The notes under the pieces are model-generated. The model saw only the letters and a program-made list of their open reading frames with translations, searched no databases and was not told the origin of the DNA. Below, piece by piece: positions 6,449 to 14,107 of a DNA stretch of 22,279 bases (position 1 is the first letter of the stretch; each line of letters begins with the position of its first letter). Origin of the DNA: CAYNWK01 sp964400875 (lineage in GTDB: Bacteria > Chloroflexota > Anaerolineae > Anaerolineales > UBA4823); contig CAYNWK010000069.1 in NCBI GenBank assembly GCA_964400875.1, positions 1 to 22,279 of the forward strand, given 5' to 3'. The translations under genes and the position numbers were made by a program.

Positions 6449-8083
6449 ATGAAGAGAAACGTCGCAGCATTGGGGGCACTGGTCGGCGGCCTTTTAACCG
6501 CGCCTATGATTGGGTTAATGTACCTGGGCGATCAGCTCGCCGGACTGCCGTTTGCCCCATTCGACCTGTTCGACTGGATCTCGCGGATGCTGCCCGGCCC
6601 GGTGATCACTTTCGGCATCGACTTGATGATCGATACGCTGCTGTTCCTGGGAATTAACGTCGCCGACACAGCCAAACTGGCCGAGCAGGGCATGGCGGTA
6701 AGCGTATTCTTTGTAATCGGCATCGTCTCGGGAGCGATCTTCTTCTTGATTTTGGATATCCGGCGGATCAAGGTCGATCGCTTCAGCGGGCTGGTCATCG
6801 GGGGCATCTTTGGACTGCCGATCGTCACGATCAGCATCGCCTTGGGCACTTACAGAGCCAACGCGGTGATAAGTTTCCTGTGGCTGGTGGCGCTGTTCCT
6901 GGGCTGGGGATGGAGCCTGAGCTGGTCGTACCGGCGCGTGTTTGCCGGCGCGCCAGAGGCGCCGGCTGCGGAAGGCGAGGTCCGGCAGGTTCAGCGGGTC
7001 GACCGACGCCAATTTTTGATCTATTTGGGAGGCAGCGCGGCGGCGATCACGGTGATCGGCAGCGGGGTGGGCGCGCTGCTGGCGAGCCAGGAACGCCGCC
7101 GGCAGAATGAAGCATTGGATGCTACCATGGCGCACCGGTCAGAGGGGCCGGAGGGGGCTTCCTTCCCCAACGCCAACGACCCGGTCATGCCGGCGCCCGG
7201 CACCCGCCCGGAATACACCCCGTTGAAGGACCATTACAAGGTATTTATCGAGCTCACACCGACGGAGATCGATGGGAATACCTGGCAGCTGCCCATCACC
7301 GGTCTGGTCGACAACCCGCTCATGTTGACGCTGGACGATCTGCGCAATAATTACCCGTCGCGAGACCAGTACGTGACCATTTCTTGTATTTCCGGACGGA
7401 TTGCCACCACCCTGATCGGCACGACCTATTGGACGGGCACCAGCGTACAGAACGTACTGGCTGAGGCGCAGCCCCGTGATGGCGCCCGTTATATGATCAT
7501 CAATTCTGGGGATGGGTATTACGAGACCGTGGACCTCGACCTGATCGCCTCGGACGAGCGCATCATGTTTTGCTATGACTGGGACGGCAACCCGCTGCCG
7601 GTCGACCATGGCTTTCCGCTGCGCATCTGGATCCCGGACCGTTACGGCATGAAGCAGCCGAAGTGGATTACGAGCATCGAAATTACCGATCAATACCAGG
7701 AAGGTTACTGGGTTGAGCGCAATTGGGACGAGGTCGCCCAGGTAAAGACGACCTCCGTGATCGATACGGTTGCGGTGGACGCCGTGATCGAAAATGGAGA
7801 CCAGCGGCTGGTGCCGATCGGCGGCATCGCCTTTTCCGGCGCGCGCGGCATCTCCAAGGTCGAGCTGCGCGTCGACGACGGCGAATGGCAGGAAGCACAG
7901 CTGCGCTCGCCGCTCTCTGAGACGACCTGGGTGATCTGGCGCTACGACTGGCCCTTCCAGGCGGGTTCGCACACCTTCGAGGTGCGCTGCGCGGAAGGCG
8001 ACGGCACCCCGCAGATCGAGGAGGTGCACCCCAACCGGCCCAGCGGCGCAACCGGGCTGCACAGCGTGGAGGTAAACGTTTAG
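6449..8083 (+). CDS. Membrane-anchored molybdopterin-dependent oxidoreductase (sulfite oxidase family)
   Basis: A 544-residue protein. Residues 1-160 hold about four or five membrane segments. The twin-arginine-like sequence DRRQFLIYLGGSAAA (185-199, Arg186-Arg187) starts a further hydrophobic segment to about 212. A sulfite-oxidase molybdopterin domain (about 255-425) follows, with Cys313 in ISCISGR as the expected molybdenum ligand and the family signature LPVDHGFPLRIWIPDRYG with KWI. The end (about 430-544) resembles the Mo-co dimerisation domain. The catalytic part should lie outside the membrane. TAAGGAGGA precedes the ATG by six bases. The electron donor and acceptor are unknown; no heme or partner cytochrome gene adjoins. 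The stop codon overlaps that of the convergent kinase gene. Confidence 0.9.
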   Translation: MKRNVAALGALVGGLLTAPMIGLMYLGDQLAGLPFAPFDLFDWISRMLPGPVITFGIDLMIDTLLFLGINVADTAKLAEQGMAVSVFFVIGIVSGAIFFLILDIRRIKVDRFSGLVIGGIFGLPIVTISIALGTYRANAVISFLWLVALFLGWGWSLSWSYRRVFAGAPEAPAAEGEVRQVQRVDRRQFLIYLGGSAAAITVIGSGVGALLASQERRRQNEALDATMAHRSEGPEGASFPNANDPVMPAPGTRPEYTPLKDHYKVFIELTPTEIDGNTWQLPITGLVDNPLMLTLDDLRNNYPSRDQYVTISCISGRIATTLIGTTYWTGTSVQNVLAEAQPRDGARYMIINSGDGYYETVDLDLIASDERIMFCYDWDGNPLPVDHGFPLRIWIPDRYGMKQPKWITSIEITDQYQEGYWVERNWDEVAQVKTTSVIDTVAVDAVIENGDQRLVPIGGIAFSGARGISKVELRVDDGEWQEAQLRSPLSETTWVIWRYDWPFQAGSHTFEVRCAEGDGTPQIEEVHPNRPSGATGLHSVEVNV

Positions 8084-9018
8084 AAGTCGATGGCGAACAG
8101 ATCCACGACGGCAAGCCAGTCACCCCAATCATCGGCCTGATCTTCGTACCCCCACCAAGCCGACAGCACCGCCTGGGCATAGCCCCAGGCGGTGATTCTA
8201 TCTTTGTCCAGGTCCAGCAAGCTGGTAAACTGGTCGATCCGCCGCCGGGTGACCCCCTGCGGATCGGGCCAGGCCAGCAGTTGGGGATAGGGATTGCGCA
8301 GCCAGGCGCCTGCTTCGTATTCCGGTTCGCCGATCACCCCCTTGGGATCGATGGCTAACCAGGCCTGGTTTTGAACGGGGAAATCCGCGGACCCTGCTGC
8401 GGAGAGGATGTTCCAGTGATGCAGGTCGCCGTGCAGCAGCACGCTGCGCTCCATCGAACCAAGAAGCTCGTTAAAAAGTGCTTCGGCGTTGCGGACCATC
8501 TGCTTCGGAAAGGGGCCGGCGCCGCCGTCGAAGGTATCCCGCAGGCGTTCGAAACCCCGGCCCCAGTCCGCTATAGAGGGGAAGTCGTGGCGTTCGGGGA
8601 CCGGCTTCCACAAGGCGCCCATCACCTGCGCGGCAATGCGGGTCGCGGTTTCGTCATCTTCCAGGTTGAAGAGGGGTTCGCCGGGTTCCAATCTCTCCAG
8701 CAGCAGCGCGCCCAGGCCGGGATCGGCGTCCAGCAAGCGGACGCAGCCTGACCCGTCGAAGACCTTCAGCGCGGCGATCTCGGTGTACAGTTCGCGGTTA
8801 GGGACGCCGGCTTTCAAGACGACTTTCGCGCCGTCCCGCAAAGTTCCGGGAGCGACGTAGTTGTAGGCCATATCGGCGAACGGAGGTTCCAGTTGGAGCT
8901 GCCAGCGAGTTTGCAGCCGCTCCAGGAGCGCCGGCAGGCCGTCCAACCACTCCGCGCCGGCCGGGCCGAAAGCGCCGCGGATGCGGCGGGTGAAATCTTT
9001 GGGCAGGTGAATCATCAT
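8080..9018 (-). CDS. Aminoglycoside 6-phosphotransferase (APH(6) / streptomycin-kinase) family protein
   Basis: A 312-residue kinase-fold protein. Lys69 (KVVLKAG) and Glu80 match the ATP-binding lysine-glutamate pair. The catalytic loop is LLHGDLHHWNIL (His196, Asp198, Asn203), and the metal-binding Asp224 lies in LAIDPKGVIGEPEYE, a sequence typical of the APH(6)/hydroxyurea-kinase family (APH_6_hur). Known members phosphorylate streptomycin, but many chromosomal homologues have no known substrate, so resistance should not be assumed. The start has two consecutive ATG codons and no close Shine-Dalgarno sequence. It converges on the molybdopterin oxidoreductase gene with a 4-base overlap, leaving no room for a terminator between them. 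Confidence 0.85.
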   Translation of the reverse strand: MMIHLPKDFTRRIRGAFGPAGAEWLDGLPALLERLQTRWQLQLEPPFADMAYNYVAPGTLRDGAKVVLKAGVPNRELYTEIAALKVFDGSGCVRLLDADPGLGALLLERLEPGEPLFNLEDDETATRIAAQVMGALWKPVPERHDFPSIADWGRGFERLRDTFDGGAGPFPKQMVRNAEALFNELLGSMERSVLLHGDLHHWNILSAAGSADFPVQNQAWLAIDPKGVIGEPEYEAGAWLRNPYPQLLAWPDPQGVTRRRIDQFTSLLDLDKDRITAWGYAQAVLSAWWGYEDQADDWGDWLAVVDLFAIDF

Positions 9019-9441
9019 ACGTCCGGATTCGGTGTTATCCTCGATGAGGTTTCATCAGTTCAATCTAGATTTTACCTTTAGATTTAACCTGAACCTCTGC
9101 AGGTGCCCTTTAGGCTGATCATAGAAAGAAATGGGGCCGATCCAATTGCAGGACAGGAGTTTCTCGTAATGCCGATTCGATCCGGGGAGGATTTGCATTG
9201 GCGATCGGAAGCCCATTATTACGTGGCTTCCCGGTTATAAACCACGCCTCTAAGTATCTCCCAATGTGATAGCCTGTTGCCAGGCCGTATTCACTGGGGA
9301 AAGGCGAGGCCAGCGCTACGGTGAAAACATCGGCTATTGGGCGCACTTCATTCGCGTCTGGATTGACCAGAGCGCCGGGTTGCCATAAGCGCCTACTCTT
9401 TCTTCCAAACGCTTCAAGTTAAACTTATTAAGGAATTTCCG
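9019..9441. other. 423-bp intergenic region between divergent genes
   Basis: The region separates the start of the APH(6)-type gene from that of the SDR gene and should hold both promoters. A TTGACC at 9363-9368 could be a -35 box for the SDR gene, but no good -10 box follows at 16-18 bp. A 75-codon open frame on the minus strand (9119-9346, GTG start) lacks a ribosome-binding site and matches no family I know. No repeat or RNA gene was recognised. Confidence 0.5.
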
Positions 9442-10323
9442 ATGATCGATCCTGGGCTAACCAATAAAGTCGTCGTCGTGACCGGCGCGAACAATCCGCA
9501 TGGCATCGGGGCAGCGATCGCCCGCGCCTTCGCGGCGCAGGGCGCCAAGGTTTTCGTTCATTTCTACCAGAACCGTGAGAAAGGTTTCCGGCCGGAAGAT
9601 GCAGATGACCAGCCGCCTGGGGAAGGATTTTACCGGGCTCAAAACGCGAAGGATGCCGGAGAAGTGCTGGCCTCCCTGGCCGAATTTGGCGTCGATACAG
9701 GTTCTTGGGAAGCTGACCTCTCGGATCCAGAGGCTATTCCCCTATTGTTCGATGAAGCGGAGAAGTCACTCGGCCCCGTCGAAATCCTGGTCAACAACGC
9801 CGCCTCGTGGAGGGCGGATACCTTTATTCCGGGTGGCTACGAGCTGCCCAATAAAACAGTCGAGGAATGGACGGACCGGCCCAGGCAAATTACCCCCGAG
9901 AGCTTTGAGGTTAACGTATCCGTGAACATGCGGGCGGTCGCCTTGCTGATGGCTGAAATTGCGAACCGCTGCCTCGCGGCCGGGCGGACCTGGGGCCGGA
10001 TTATCAACATCAGCACGGATGGGGCGCGCCGTTTTCCCTCGGAGATCAGCTACGGGGCGAGCAAGCTGGCGGTCGAGAGCTATTCCAGGAGCGCAGCAAC
10101 GGAACTGGGCCAGTTCGGCATCACGGTCAATATCATCTCTCCAGGCGCGACGCAAACCGGATGGATCACGCCGCCGATCGAGGCGGCGATCCTCACCGAC
10201 ACTCCGCTCGGCAGGCTGGGCCGGCCGGAAGATATCGCCGATGTGGCGGTATTCTTGGCCTCCGAACAGGCCCGCTGGGTGACCGGCCAGCTGATATCGG
10301 TCAGCGGCGGTGACCGCATGTGA
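9442..10323 (+). CDS. SDR-family NAD(P)-dependent oxidoreductase (FabG-like)
   Basis: A 293-residue short-chain dehydrogenase/reductase. The cofactor loop is TGANNPHGIG (14-23), slightly longer than the usual TGxxxGIG. NNAA is at 118-121. The catalytic residues are Ser191 (INIS), Tyr204 and Lys208 (SYGASKLAVE), with the proper Ser-Tyr spacing. SPGATQTGW and the end LGRPEDIADVAVFLASEQARWVTGQ... follow the FabG-like (classical SDR) pattern. Insertions at about 43-72 and 122-150 make it longer than the usual 250 residues, as in some 3-oxoacyl-ACP reductase-like proteins. TAAGGAAT precedes the ATG at a good distance. It stands alone, and the substrate cannot be inferred. Confidence 0.9.
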   Translation: MIDPGLTNKVVVVTGANNPHGIGAAIARAFAAQGAKVFVHFYQNREKGFRPEDADDQPPGEGFYRAQNAKDAGEVLASLAEFGVDTGSWEADLSDPEAIPLLFDEAEKSLGPVEILVNNAASWRADTFIPGGYELPNKTVEEWTDRPRQITPESFEVNVSVNMRAVALLMAEIANRCLAAGRTWGRIINISTDGARRFPSEISYGASKLAVESYSRSAATELGQFGITVNIISPGATQTGWITPPIEAAILTDTPLGRLGRPEDIADVAVFLASEQARWVTGQLISVSGGDRM

Positions 10324-10356
10324 TTTCGACCAGCCCATACCGATTAAATCGAAATC
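10322..10356. terminator. Possible weak bidirectional terminator between convergent genes
   Basis: The perfect 8-bp inverted repeat GATTTCGA (10322-10329) and TCGAAATC (10349-10356) spans the gap between the SDR stop codon and the end of the PNPOx-like gene. The loop is 19 bases and there is no T-run, so the assignment rests mainly on position. Confidence 0.25.
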
Positions 10357-10361
10357 CAAGA

Positions 10362-10841
10362 TCATTCTTGCCAGCTTAGCACCTGCCCCCCCTGGCCCAA
10401 GAGCACGCTGCCCGGGAAGACGCGCAGCCGCCAGGGGTCCAGGCGAATGACGGCGAACGCCTCCGAGGTGGGGCTGCCCCAGGCCGGGACAATCGCCGGG
10501 TCGTAACCGACCGGCTCGGGACCCGCTTTGAAAAGGTTCCAGACCTGGATGCGGATTTGATCGTCAAAGACCAGGGCTGCCCGGCACTCCGCGGCGCAGG
10601 TGTCGTGCGAGGGCGCCCAATAGTTAACGGACATATAGGGATGCGCGTCGAGGTGGGCGCGTTTGAGGGGCGTCGGGCTGGTGCCGATCCAGCCTATCAA
10701 ACGCTCGCCATCCCAAATCCAGATCGGATGCAGGATGCGCGACCGCGGCCGGTCCTGGGCATCGACCGTCGCGGCCGTGCACCAGACGATGCGGTGAGCC
10801 ATCTCGATGAAAGCCGGCGCAACCTCAGGTAGTTCCTTCAC
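10362..10841 (-). CDS. Pyridoxamine 5'-phosphate oxidase family (FMN-binding) protein
   Basis: A 159-residue protein of the split-barrel flavin-binding fold. Typical features are IVWCTAATVDAQDRPRSRILHPIWIWDG (about 18-45), then TPLKRAHLDAHPYMSVNYW and AALVFDD. It probably binds FMN or F420 and acts on a small molecule; real PdxH activity is unlikely because this short general group is diverse. The start is GTG 10841, placed eight bases after AAGGAG; no in-frame ATG fits as well. It lies 31 bp downstream of the ring-cleaving dioxygenase gene on the same strand and is probably co-transcribed, which suggests a shared role in quinone or aromatic detoxification. Confidence 0.8.
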   Translation of the reverse strand: MKELPEVAPAFIEMAHRIVWCTAATVDAQDRPRSRILHPIWIWDGERLIGWIGTSPTPLKRAHLDAHPYMSVNYWAPSHDTCAAECRAALVFDDQIRIQVWNLFKAGPEPVGYDPAIVPAWGSPTSEAFAVIRLDPWRLRVFPGSVLLGQGGQVLSWQE

Positions 10842-10872
10842 TTGAAGTTCTCCTTCATTTCCGCTGGTAGGC

Positions 10873-11823
10873 TCACATACCAGGCATTGCCAGCGGCGGC
10901 AGGGCAGCCTCGATCTCGTCGCGGTGCACCTCCAGCCAGGGCGGCAGGATCAGTTTTTCGCCCAGGCGCTGCGGGTCTTCGTCGCGGTCGAAGCCGGGGC
11001 CTTCCGTTGCCAGTTCGAAGAGCACGCCCCCCGGTTCTTTGAAATAGACCGATTTAAACCAAAAGCGGTCGATCTGCTGAGTGGGCATTAAGCCGGCCTG
11101 CTCCACGATGGCCTGGCGCAGGCTCATCTGCTCCTCGGTGTCTTTCACACGCCAGGCGACGTGATGAACGCCGCCGGTGCCCCACTGGCCGCGGCGTTCA
11201 CCCGGCAGCTCTTTGATCTCTATCAGCGCGCCGGAGCCGCCGCCTTCTGCGCCGAAGCGGCGCCAGCCTTCCTCCTCGCCTAACTCGCTAAAGCCCATGA
11301 CGCCGGTGAGCAGGGCCGCGGTGCGATCCAACTGGCGCTCCCACAGGCGCACGGCATGCATGCCGCGCACCTGGCAATCGGCTGGGACGGGGCTCGCCTC
11401 CCAGGGGACGAAGGTTCGCTCGTCCCCGGTTTCAACCAGGGCGAGCTGCAGCCCGTGGGGGTCTATAAAGGGCATGGTTTTTTCCCCGAAGCGGGTTTCG
11501 ATTTCGCCGGTTTTTACGTTATTCTCCTCCAGACGATCACGCCAGTACCCCAGCGCCCCGGGCGGGACGGCGAAAGGGACCTCCACGGTGAGGCCAATGC
11601 CCAGCCGCACCGGCGGCATCTGCGACCAAGGGAAAAAGGTCAGGTCGGTGCCGGGGTTGCCGACGCTGTCGGCGTAAAACAGGTGATAGGTGCCGGGGTC
11701 GTCCTGGTTTACACTTTTCTTGACCATGCGCATGCCCATGACGCCGACGTAAAAATCCAGGTTTTCCTGGGCATCCCCGGATATGCAGGTTACGTGGTGA
11801 AGACCATGAACGGAAGCGTTCAT
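10873..11823 (-). CDS. Ring-cleaving dioxygenase of the VOC/glyoxalase family (MhqO-like)
   Basis: A 316-residue protein made of two VOC modules. Each starts with the expected metal-binding strand: LHHVTCIS (His10) and VHHVAWRV (His221). The third likely ligand is Glu270 in GGVLFELATEGPGF. The layout, the SVNQDDPGTYHLFYAD and DLTFFPW segments, and the C-terminal LPPWLEVHRDEIEAALPPL are typical of MhqO/MhqA-like enzymes that cleave hydroquinone-type rings with Fe(II) and oxygen. TAGGAG precedes the ATG by six bases. The PNPOx-like gene follows in the same direction. Regulators of the usual Mhq type are not seen nearby. Confidence 0.88.
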   Translation of the reverse strand: MNASVHGLHHVTCISGDAQENLDFYVGVMGMRMVKKSVNQDDPGTYHLFYADSVGNPGTDLTFFPWSQMPPVRLGIGLTVEVPFAVPPGALGYWRDRLEENNVKTGEIETRFGEKTMPFIDPHGLQLALVETGDERTFVPWEASPVPADCQVRGMHAVRLWERQLDRTAALLTGVMGFSELGEEEGWRRFGAEGGGSGALIEIKELPGERRGQWGTGGVHHVAWRVKDTEEQMSLRQAIVEQAGLMPTQQIDRFWFKSVYFKEPGGVLFELATEGPGFDRDEDPQRLGEKLILPPWLEVHRDEIEAALPPLAMPGM

Positions 11824-11884
11824 CGTGTGCTCCTATTGGTAAGCTCGGTTATCGAGCGTTCGAGAGGGTAGTTATTTGTCTCGG

Positions 11885-11902
11885 CCGGCCGGTGAAGGCC
11901 GG
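11885..11902 (-). terminator. Short GC hairpin after the two-helix membrane protein gene
   Basis: CCGGCC (11885-11890) pairs with GGCCGG (11897-11902) around a 6-base loop, immediately after the stop codon at 11903-11905. No T-run follows on the minus strand, so it could be a weak or Rho-assisted terminator. Confidence 0.25.
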
Positions 11903-12646
11903 TCATCCTGGTTTTACCTTTAAAGGGGTATCCTGGTTTAATTTCAACTGCGAATCCAACGTATGCAAGATCATCAGCTTTTGCCAGATCTTCCTGGAAA
12001 TCCCGGAAGTCAGCATTTCGATCTCGGTGACCGAGCTGGTCACCACGGAGTCGGATAATTCCTGGGCGTAGATGGCGGCTATTTTTCCGGTGAAGGACAG
12101 CATTTCGCTGCAGTAGTCCAGGTAGCGGCTCAATTCAAAGGCGGTCATGTTGATGATCGGCGTGGAGGGGGTTAATTCCCCTCTGTGGAGCACGCGTTCG
12201 GGATCCTTATTCAGCTGGTGCGTGTCGATGATATGCGCCATCACACGCAAACCATGCAAGGCGTCCATGGCGCGCCCGCGTTTGATCCTGGCCTCCAGGG
12301 TTACCAGGAAGAAGATACCCGCAGCGATGAAGATGACGTCATTGATCCCGGCCTCGAGCACGGTGATGAATTCCATGAAAGCCGGCATTTCGTTAGGAAG
12401 CCCAAAAGCCACGATCGGCAAGAGCGTTCCGATGATCAACACGAAGATCAGCAGGCCGGTACCCAGGCGTAAGATCAGGATCGGGCGGGCGATCCAGTTG
12501 GCGCGTTCTTTCGCTTCCTGGCTGACGGCGATCAACTGCCTGCTGACCTGATACAGCCCAGATTGCGGGAAACGCTCGTAGATCCGCCGGGAAAGGATTT
12601 CGACCGCTTCAACGATTTGGTCCGCGTTCAGCTTTGGATCGGTCAT
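11903..12646 (-). CDS. Uncharacterised membrane protein with two transmembrane helices
   Basis: A 247-residue protein. An amphipathic N-terminal region (1-50) precedes two membrane segments at about 54-82 and 98-117. A long cytoplasmic-looking C-terminal domain (118-247) contains HGLRVMAHIIDTHQLNKDPE (131-150) and MTAFELSRYLDYCSEMLSFTGKIAAIYAQ-type helices (about 167-195). The region around HQLNKDP looks conserved, as in a bacterial family I have seen without a named function. There are no catalytic motifs. TGAGGA precedes the ATG. The gene lies 56 bases downstream of the DUF1801 gene and may share its transcript. Confidence 0.75.
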   Translation of the reverse strand: MTDPKLNADQIVEAVEILSRRIYERFPQSGLYQVSRQLIAVSQEAKERANWIARPILILRLGTGLLIFVLIIGTLLPIVAFGLPNEMPAFMEFITVLEAGINDVIFIAAGIFFLVTLEARIKRGRAMDALHGLRVMAHIIDTHQLNKDPERVLHRGELTPSTPIINMTAFELSRYLDYCSEMLSFTGKIAAIYAQELSDSVVTSSVTEIEMLTSGISRKIWQKLMILHTLDSQLKLNQDTPLKVKPG

Positions 12647-12702
12647 GAGGTCCTCACCTGGGGTGTGAAGCCGTCTGTTTGAACCAGGCGGTTGAATTTT
12701 GC

Positions 12703-13119
12703 CTATTCTCCTGGCGACCGCATGTGCTCTACTGAGAGGCTGACCAGTTTACCCAGCATATCGACATCAACGTCTTCGAGCTTGTTGATGTACAGGCAGG
12801 ATTTGCCGGTTTTATACTTACCCAAACCGTCCAAGATCTCGCCGTAACCTTCGAAGCCCGGCATGATGTAAAGCGTCAGGTTGCGTTTGCGCGGCGAGAA
12901 CCCGGTCAGAAACCAGTCGCCTTCGCGACCGCTGGCGTATTTGTAGTGGTAGCTGCCAAAGCCGACGATGCTGTCGCCCCACATTTTTGGTTCTTCCCCA
13001 GTAGCGGCTTCCATGATCTCCAGGATGCGGTAGCTGTCGGCCCGCTTCACCTCATCGGGAACCTGGTCGAGGAAAGCGGTTACGCTCTGCTCGTTCTGTT
13101 GGGTTTTCAAGTCGGACAT
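12703..13119 (-). CDS. DUF1801 (YdhG-like) domain protein
   Basis: A 138-residue cytosolic protein with the DUF1801 pattern: FLDQVPDEVKRADSYRILEIMEAATGEEPKMWGDSIVGFGSYHY, then DWFLTGFSPRKRNLTLYIMPGFEGY and GKSCLYINKLEDVDVDMLGKLV. The fold is shared with bacterial CyaY-like proteins; biochemical function is unknown. GGGAGATGCG precedes the ATG. It is the first minus-strand gene after the merB-like gene, separated from it by 203 bp. A second DUF1801 gene lies at 20145-20510 but belongs to a different subgroup. Confidence 0.85.
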   Translation of the reverse strand: MSDLKTQQNEQSVTAFLDQVPDEVKRADSYRILEIMEAATGEEPKMWGDSIVGFGSYHYKYASGREGDWFLTGFSPRKRNLTLYIMPGFEGYGEILDGLGKYKTGKSCLYINKLEDVDVDMLGKLVSLSVEHMRSPGE

Positions 13120-13322
13120 CGCATCTCCCTTGGAAAGTACTCATTGCCAAATCGCCGGAACCAAGTACGCGGTGAAGGTGGTTCGCGTACCATCGCCCAT
13201 GCCGCGCACTGCCAACGTCTCCATTTTAACCCAAGATGGTCCGAATTGAAATTCCGAGATGGAGATCCTGCTTATTGGCTGCGTGAAGGGCCGGGGGCTG
13301 CGTCGCCCTGACGGTCCGGCTC

Positions 13323-14069
13323 CTACTCGAAGGCAAACAGAGCGCCTTGCGAAATTGGTATCAGGTAGGCGATCTGTTCCAGGGTTAAGTAGAGCCCATC
13401 GACCTGGCCTGCGCCGGCGCGGAATTCTCGAGCGTGTTCTTCTGACCAGAAGAAGATCGAGTTGCGTCAGTAAGCATCGAGGATGGTAGGTTCGGTAAAG
13501 GTTCCCCAGTCAACCTGAGGCATGAACACCAGCGGTTCAGACTCGTTTTGCTTGACGGTTATCCGCATGTCGCTGCCCGCCGTGATCCCCATCTCCTCAC
13601 CGCAGTGTGCGCAGGCAGCCTCGATATGGACGGATAGCTGCTCTCCACGTAAGCGCCCTTGCACGAAGGGCGTCGCGATCGCGTCCTCCGCTCAAGCGCC
13701 GTAAAGTCGTTCCCCCGTGCTGAACCTCAGCGGGTGGGGAGTCGGCTCCACCGTCACCGGGAAAGCCCAGCTCACCGCGCCGTCCCGGTCCCGCACCAGG
13801 AAGAACAACTTGCTTTCCAGATCGTCCAGGATGGCCGCGACCCTTGCGCCGGACAAGCCCAACGCACGGGCGATCTCGGCGGGTTGAATCGGTTCGCCTA
13901 CCCGGGGGAGTTCCCGGACGACAAAATAGCGCACACGGTGATGTTCGGGCGACATGAACCGCAGCCGGTGCTCGCCATGTGCCGGAATCTGCGCCAGGTG
14001 CTGTTCCCAGGCGGCGCGGGGGATGGCGTTGATCTGGCGATCGCGGCCGACCAAAATGGTTTCAGGCAT
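13323..14069 (-). CDS. merB: MerB-family alkylmercury lyase homologue with two in-frame UGA (predicted selenocysteine) codons
   Basis: MerB cleaves carbon-mercury bonds in the cytosol using Cys96, Asp99 and Cys159. This 248-residue frame runs from ATG 14069 (AAGGAG eight bases upstream) to TAG 13323, interrupted only by UGA at 13692-13694 (codon 126) and 13467-13469 (codon 201). Residues 60-90 form a winged-helix-like region, as in MerB. RLYGA-U-AED aligns with MerB RLYAWCALD, so UGA 126 is at Cys96 and Asp129 at Asp99. ILDAY-U-RNSIFFWSEEHA aligns with SFCCHVHFFAS, so UGA 201 is at Cys159. Downstream homology continues in the same frame after each UGA, and each UGA is followed by a SECIS-like hairpin. 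Family membership is seen and known; selenocysteine is inferred. Alternatives are a pseudogene with two nonsense mutations or UGA read as cysteine. The GNAT gene lies 38 bp upstream. Confidence 0.85.
13437..13454 (-). promoter_or_regulatory. SECIS-like hairpin after UGA codon 201
   Basis: In the transcript, UUCUUCU pairs perfectly with AGAAGAA over 7 bp around the loop GGUC. The loop starts 20 bases after the UGA. Bacterial SECIS elements need a small apical loop with G in its first positions at about this distance; the E. coli fdhF element has GGUC in its loop 19-22 bases after its UGA. The match in loop sequence and position is striking. The hairpin lies wholly inside coding sequence, as bacterial SECIS elements do. 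Confidence 0.75.
13654..13672 (-). promoter_or_regulatory. SECIS-like hairpin after UGA codon 126
   Basis: In the transcript, CGCCCUU pairs perfectly with AAGGGCG over 7 bp around the 5-base loop CGUGC. The loop begins 27 bases after the UGA and has G at its second position, within the usual limits for bacterial SECIS elements. It is less similar to the fdhF element than the hairpin at 13437-13454. Confidence 0.55.
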
Positions 14070-14107
14070 CGAGTTTGCTCCTTGTCCATTGAATCAGCAG
14101 GGAATGC

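Noticed and set aside
7139..8062. Long minus-strand open frame opposite the molybdopterin oxidoreductase
   Set aside because: It is a shadow of a well-supported gene in high-GC sequence; no domain is recognised.
9119..9346. 75-codon minus-strand open frame in the 9019-9441 gap
   Set aside because: GTG start, no ribosome-binding site and no recognisable family; it sits where promoters of two divergent genes are expected.
13467..13694. Genome-wide reassignment of UGA to an amino acid
   Set aside because: Several intact genes in the window end at TGA at the expected family length (for example at 1606, 11903, 16863, 18890 and 20145), so UGA is a normal stop here.
13323..14069. Plain pseudogene reading of the merB-like gene
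   Set aside because: There is no frameshift, a good ribosome-binding site is present, both stops are UGA at catalytic-cysteine columns, and both are followed by SECIS-like hairpins. It remains the main alternative.
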